This document shows positions 54,873 through 56,566 of a stretch of DNA of 56,566 nucleotides, one piece after another. The notes under the pieces were generated by a model. The model ran no database searches and was not told the origin of the DNA. It worked only from the letters and a program-made list of their open reading frames with translations. The stretch covers positions 1 through 56,566 of the forward strand of contig DXDA01000064.1 of the NCBI GenBank assembly GCA_019115745.1. The letters are read 5' to 3'. Origin of the DNA: Candidatus Alistipes intestinigallinarum. GTDB lineage: Bacteria; Bacteroidota; Bacteroidia; Bacteroidales; Rikenellaceae. The position numbers and the translations under genes are program-made. Position 1 is the stretch's first letter. Every line of letters begins with the position of its first letter.

Positions 54873-56566
54873 ATGTTCAAGACTTACATGCGGTTGTTGG
54901 GCTTCGCCCGTCCGATCAAGAAATACGCCATACCCTATTTCTTCTACTCGCTCCTCTACGCGTTGTTCAACTCCCTGACGTTCATGCTGATCATCCCGAT
55001 CCTGAACACCATGTTCGACGCGAACTACTCCTTCGAATATGTCGAAAAACTCCCCCCCGTAGAGTTCAACCAGGAGTACCTGACGACCCTCTTCAACTTC
55101 ACCTACTCCCACGTGTTCCAGGAATACGACCGCCAGAACGTCCTCATGCTCCTGGCCATCGTCGCCGTCTGCATCAGCTTCCTGAGCAACCTCTTCCGAT
55201 ACCTCGGAGCCTGGACCATGGAGAACATGCGAACCCGCACGCTCCAGAAAATGCGCAACGAGATGTTCTCACGTGTCATGGACATGAACGTCGGGTACTT
55301 CTCCGACCAGCGAAAAGGCGACATCATCTCGAAGATCACCTCCGATGTCGGCGTCGTCCAGTTCTGCATCACCAACACCCTCCAGGTCTCCTTCCGCGAG
55401 CCCTTCCTCATCATCGGATACATCGTCATGATGATCGCTATCTCGTGGGAGCTCGCCGTCTTCTCGGTGCTCTTCCTCCCCGTCGTGGCCCTGCTCATCG
55501 GCAGCATCGTCAAGAAGCTCCGCCACCCCGCCCGCACCAACCAGCAGCGCATGGGCGAGATGGTCGCCACACTCGACGAATCCCTCTCGGGAATCAAGGT
55601 CATCAAGAGCTACAACGCAACCGACTACATCAAGCAGAAATACTACGACATCAGCGAAGACCTCGCACGGCTCACCCTCTCGATGGCCCGCCGCCAGCAA
55701 CTCGCCTCGCCCATGAGCGAATTCCTCGGCATCACGGCCGTCGGCGTGATCCTCGTCTTCGGAGGCTCGCTCGTCGCAGCCGGGTCGCTCGACCCCGGAG
55801 GGTTCATCGCCTTCGTGGCCATCTTCTCCCAGATCACCCGCCCCGTGCGCACGTTCATCGACCAGTTCGCGAACATCAACCAGGGTATCGCCGCCGGAGA
55901 GCGCATCTTCTCGATCATCGACACCCAACCCGAAATCCAGGACAAGCCCGACGCCCGCCAACTCGACGGACTGAAGGAGAAGATCGAATTCCGAAACGTG
56001 CACTTCTCCTACGACGGCTCGCGCGAGGTGATCGACGGCATCTCGTTCGAGATCCGGCGCGGGCAGACCGTGGCGCTCGTCGGACCCTCGGGAGGCGGAA
56101 AATCGACCCTCAGCGAGCTCCTGCCCCGCTTCTACGACCCCACCTCGGGCGATATTCTCATCGACGGCGTCTCGCTGCGCGACTACTCGCAGGAGAGCGT
56201 CCGCGCGCACATGAGCGTCGTGGCACAGGATACCGTGCTCTTCAACGACACCATCGAAAACAACATCGGCATGGGACGCCGCGGCGCTTCGCACGAGGAG
56301 ATCGTCGAGGCCGCCAAGGTCGCCAATGCCGACGACTTCATCCGCGAATGCCCCGAAGGTTACGACACCAACATCGGCGACCGCGGCACGAAACTCTCCG
56401 GAGGGCAGCGCCAGCGCCTCTCGATCGCCCGCGCCGTGCTGAAGAACCCCGACATCCTGATTCTCGACGAGGCCACTTCGGCCCTCGACACCGAGAGCGA
56501 AAAACTCGTCCAGGATGCCCTGAACAAACTGCTCAAAGGCCGCACGTCGGTGGTCATCGCGCACCG
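54873..56566 (+). CDS. MsbA-like ABC exporter, permease-ATPase fusion (3' end outside window)
   Basis: The frame from ATG 54873 is open to the last base, 564 complete codons, so the stop is beyond the window. The N-terminal 330 residues are a six-helix type I exporter domain ('YAIPYFFYSLLYALFNSLTF', 'RQNVLMLLAIVAVCISFLSN'). The ATPase follows: Walker A 'GPSGGGKS' at 404-411, Q-loop 'SVVAQDTVLFNDTI', signature 'LSGGQRQRLSIARA', Walker B 'ILILDEATSALD', and the switch His in the final codons (seen). MsbA relatives flip lipid A or other lipids (known). That fits the lipid A genes in the window, but drug or peptide export cannot be excluded. Confidence 0.94.
   Translation, partial: MFKTYMRLLGFARPIKKYAIPYFFYSLLYALFNSLTFMLIIPILNTMFDANYSFEYVEKLPPVEFNQEYLTTLFNFTYSHVFQEYDRQNVLMLLAIVAVCISFLSNLFRYLGAWTMENMRTRTLQKMRNEMFSRVMDMNVGYFSDQRKGDIISKITSDVGVVQFCITNTLQVSFREPFLIIGYIVMMIAISWELAVFSVLFLPVVALLIGSIVKKLRHPARTNQQRMGEMVATLDESLSGIKVIKSYNATDYIKQKYYDISEDLARLTLSMARRQQLASPMSEFLGITAVGVILVFGGSLVAAGSLDPGGFIAFVAIFSQITRPVRTFIDQFANINQGIAAGERIFSIIDTQPEIQDKPDARQLDGLKEKIEFRNVHFSYDGSREVIDGISFEIRRGQTVALVGPSGGGKSTLSELLPRFYDPTSGDILIDGVSLRDYSQESVRAHMSVVAQDTVLFNDTIENNIGMGRRGASHEEIVEAAKVANADDFIRECPEGYDTNIGDRGTKLSGGQRQRLSIARAVLKNPDILILDEATSALDTESEKLVQDALNKLLKGRTSVVIAH

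Overview
The window is a 56.6 kb stretch of a high-GC Bacteroidetes chromosome, most likely Alistipes or another Rikenellaceae genus. I infer this from the many TAnnTTTG promoter elements with no Shine-Dalgarno pattern, the Bacteroidales-type gene content (GSCFA protein, PafA-like protein, DPP III of the HECLGH type, the rsfS-ftsH-cdsA-psd string) and protein resemblance. No database search was possible. Almost everything is core genome: about 52 protein genes, densely packed, with no tRNA, rRNA, CRISPR array, insertion sequence or phage.

Layout: (1) 1-4200 holds the end of an AraC regulator, aroB and typA on divergent promoters, and a small lipoprotein with two DUF4377-like repeats. (2) 4300-8850 holds a DUF454 membrane protein, rpiB, ispE, a GSCFA protein and a PafA-family protein that seems to have lost most of its zinc ligands. 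(3) 9000-16230 holds sufE, a DUF59 (SufT-like) gene, a shortened DUF2851 gene, secA, dCMP deaminase, an SDR and an NTF2-like protein. (4) 16540-22280 holds the minus operon lpxK-punA-ssb, then an M23 lipoprotein, ispD, and a PH-like membrane protein whose frame runs without a stop into rubredoxin. (5) 22380-29860 holds a GNAT enzyme, DPP III, panC-panD, a DUF456 protein and an M16 protease. (6) 30176-37211 is a long minus block, rsfS-ftsH-cdsA-psd-perM-ribK-ahcY. (7) 37300-45430 holds a two-domain glycosyltransferase, oxyR, trpS, a ClC channel, a PAS protein, threonine aldolase and a membrane protein/HTH pair. (8) 45511-51198 is the CMP-Kdo set kdsB-kdsA-kdsD, a GNAT enzyme and lon, all on the minus strand. 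(9) 51314-56566 holds valS, rnhA and the start of an MsbA-like ABC exporter cut by the window edge.

Several genes share an envelope theme: lpxK, kdsA/B/D and the ABC exporter serve lipid A/Kdo production and export; cdsA and psd make phospholipids; ispD and ispE belong to the MEP isoprenoid route; secA, ftsH and lon handle export and protein quality. panC-panD makes pantothenate; sufE and the DUF59 gene point to Fe-S assembly.

I see no clear new multi-gene system. The most interesting signals are the apparent pseudo-phosphatase, a group of promoters placed only 4 nt from start codons (ispE, GSCFA, DUF454), the PH-rubredoxin continuous frame with a promoter-like element inside it, a palindromic operator before a membrane/HTH pair, and several small structured intergenic repeats.
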